Assembly: GCA_963922865.1 (NCBI GenBank)
Contig: CAWUJK010000006.1
Span: 1 to 41,301 of the forward strand
Direction of reading: 5' to 3'
Source: CAWUJK01 sp963922865
Lineage (GTDB): Bacteria; Patescibacteriota; Gracilibacteria; BD1-5; UBA6164
Length of the DNA: 41,301 nt
The notes under the pieces were generated by a model. It was not told where the DNA came from, searched no databases, and was given only the letters and a program-made list of their open reading frames with translations. Position numbers and translations under genes: made by a program. Below are positions 40,585 through 41,301 of this stretch, in pieces. The number at the start of each line of letters is the position of its first letter. Positions within the stretch are counted from its first letter, which is position 1.

Positions 40585-41050
40585 TTATAAATTGTGACAA
40601 TTAATTATAAATGACTTACTTCTATAAAAAACATGTGTTGGATTTATAATACCTCCATAGTTTTTTACAACTTTATATGGAGTATCTTCATGAGAGAGTT
40701 CACTAAGAGCTCTTGCTGTCCAATTTTCGTATCTGTTTAAAACATCATCTACTATTTTTTGTGATCAAGGTAAATCTTCATATGGTATATAATTTTCTGT
40801 TTCTTGTGTATTTATTTTATCAGTTTCATCAAACAATTTAGTGCTAGTATTTTCATCTGATACTATTATTTTTTGAGTATAATGACTATAGTTTTTTTCT
40901 TTTTTTATAGAAATTTCTCAATCTTCTAGCATTTCACTAAGTATCTCAGTAATATTTTCAGGAACGGGTCAATTTTTTGATATTTTATGTATAATAATTA
41001 TACTTTTAACTCTTAATTTTAGGTATGAAATAAATATTTTTTTTAAAAAT
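40585..41050 (-). pseudogene. 5'-truncated Panacea/SocA-like antitoxin
   Basis: The minus-strand frame, open from a TAA at 41055-41053, reads KLRVKSIIIIHKISKNGPVP, then EDGEISIKKEKNYSHYTQK, and ends IVDDVLNRYENGTARALSEL SHEDTPY. This order (GPvP, G-x-I, YTQ-K, A-x-x-L-S-x-x-S-H-x-D-x-P) is that of Panacea/SocA (DUF4065) antitoxin domains. Only about 20 residues precede GPVP instead of 60 or so, and no ATG lies before it (first ATG would start after GPVP). I take it as missing its 5' end; a start at a rare codon is the alternative. A small gene follows. Confidence 0.5.
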
Positions 41051-41052
41051 AA

Positions 41053-41241
41053 TTAATAGAAAGCTAGAATTATTTTATGAAATTTAAGAGAAGAATTTAA
41101 TTGGAGTAATGAATTAGAACTTTAAGCAGTAAATAAATTAATTTATATTTGATAAATAATAAAATTATTTTAAAATCTAGATTAGCTGTAATATTTAAAA
41201 TGTGGGGGGATAAAAAAATAATTAAAATATAAAAAAAAAGG
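41053..41241. other. AT-rich intergenic stretch
   Basis: No gene. Contains a run of seven guanines (about 41203-41210), rare in this sequence, and scattered A/T tracts. Confidence 0.4.
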
Positions 41242-41301
41242 ATGAATGAAACAATTAAAAATATTGATCAAGAAAAAGTCTTAGACAATAAAACAAGAGA
41301 A
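41242..41301 (+). CDS. Start of an unrecognised gene, cut by the window edge
   Basis: An ATG followed by 19 open codons (MNETIKNIDQEKVLDNKTRE) to the end of the window. The charged, helical start gives no family. A run AAAAAGG directly before the ATG is too close to be a proper ribosome-binding site. Confidence 0.4.
   Translation, partial: MNETIKNIDQEKVLDNKTRE

Noticed and set aside
1..41301. CRISPR arrays, insertion sequences, long direct repeats
   Set aside because: No evenly spaced repeat series, no transposase-like protein and no flanking inverted repeats were seen in any frame.

Overview
This AT-rich window comes from a bacterium that reads UGA as glycine (translation table 25). Under the standard code almost every gene here is broken by TGA. 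Read as glycine, long uninterrupted frames appear, and UGA falls where glycine is invariant: the Walker A loop GKTGMGKS, the ABC signature LSGGEKQR, the MurG glycine loops, the RsmA motif EIGPGYG and the prepilin site G|FTLIE. TGG stays tryptophan, and TAA and TAG are the stops. Only Absconditabacteria (SR1) and Gracilibacteria (BD1-5/GN02), both in the Patescibacteria/CPR, are known to use this code. I cannot tell which from this window. All coordinates below are for table-25 reading frames.

Layout, left to right. 0-5.8 kb: a structured RNA edge (possibly the 23S rRNA 3' end), tRNA-Gln, ribosomal protein L21, a LysM-CHAP cell-wall hydrolase, RsmA/KsgA, an unrecognised 520-aa protein, and a convergent methyltransferase-like gene. 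5.9-11.5 kb: a short-chain dehydrogenase, the remains of a thioredoxin-fold gene, then a minus-strand operon built around a 1204-aa protein with coiled coils, a hydrophobic segment and a C-terminal kinase-like domain. 11.7-15.1 kb: an isochorismatase-family hydrolase, an HTH-like gene interrupted by TAA under a palindromic operator, a Nudix hydrolase, a possible uracil-DNA-glycosylase-fold protein, tRNA-Glu(CUC) and ribosomal protein L11. 15.4-21.8 kb: a VirD4/TraG-like membrane ATPase, FtsE, a small exported protein, a short DnaJ-like protein, a thioredoxin-fold protein that has lost its CxxC, ribosomal protein L25 and a membrane protein. 22-24.3 kb: a type IV pilin-like operon. 24.3-28.5 kb: DnaN, RsmG, MurG and a VTC-type polyphosphate polymerase domain protein. 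28.6-36.3 kb: an ATP-grasp protein, a histidine phosphatase, an unknown protein, IleS and two small membrane proteins. 36.3-37.3 kb: a gene-poor kilobase with two candidate free-standing RNAs. 37.3-41.3 kb: a Fic protein, a RidA/IlvA pair, a decayed Panacea-type antitoxin locus, and the start of one more gene.

Functionally the window mixes core information genes (L11, L21, L25, RsmA, RsmG, IleS, DnaN, tRNAs), envelope and surface genes (MurG, CHAP hydrolase, FtsE, pilins, VirD4-like ATPase) and accessory or decaying pieces (Fic, Panacea remnant, interrupted HTH gene). IlvA and RidA are the clearest metabolic pair: RidA removes the reactive enamine/imine made by IlvA.

Two general features stand out. 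The promoters I could find are close to TTGACT-N16-TATAAT, mostly with a 16-bp spacer. Shine-Dalgarno motifs are absent upstream of nearly all starts.
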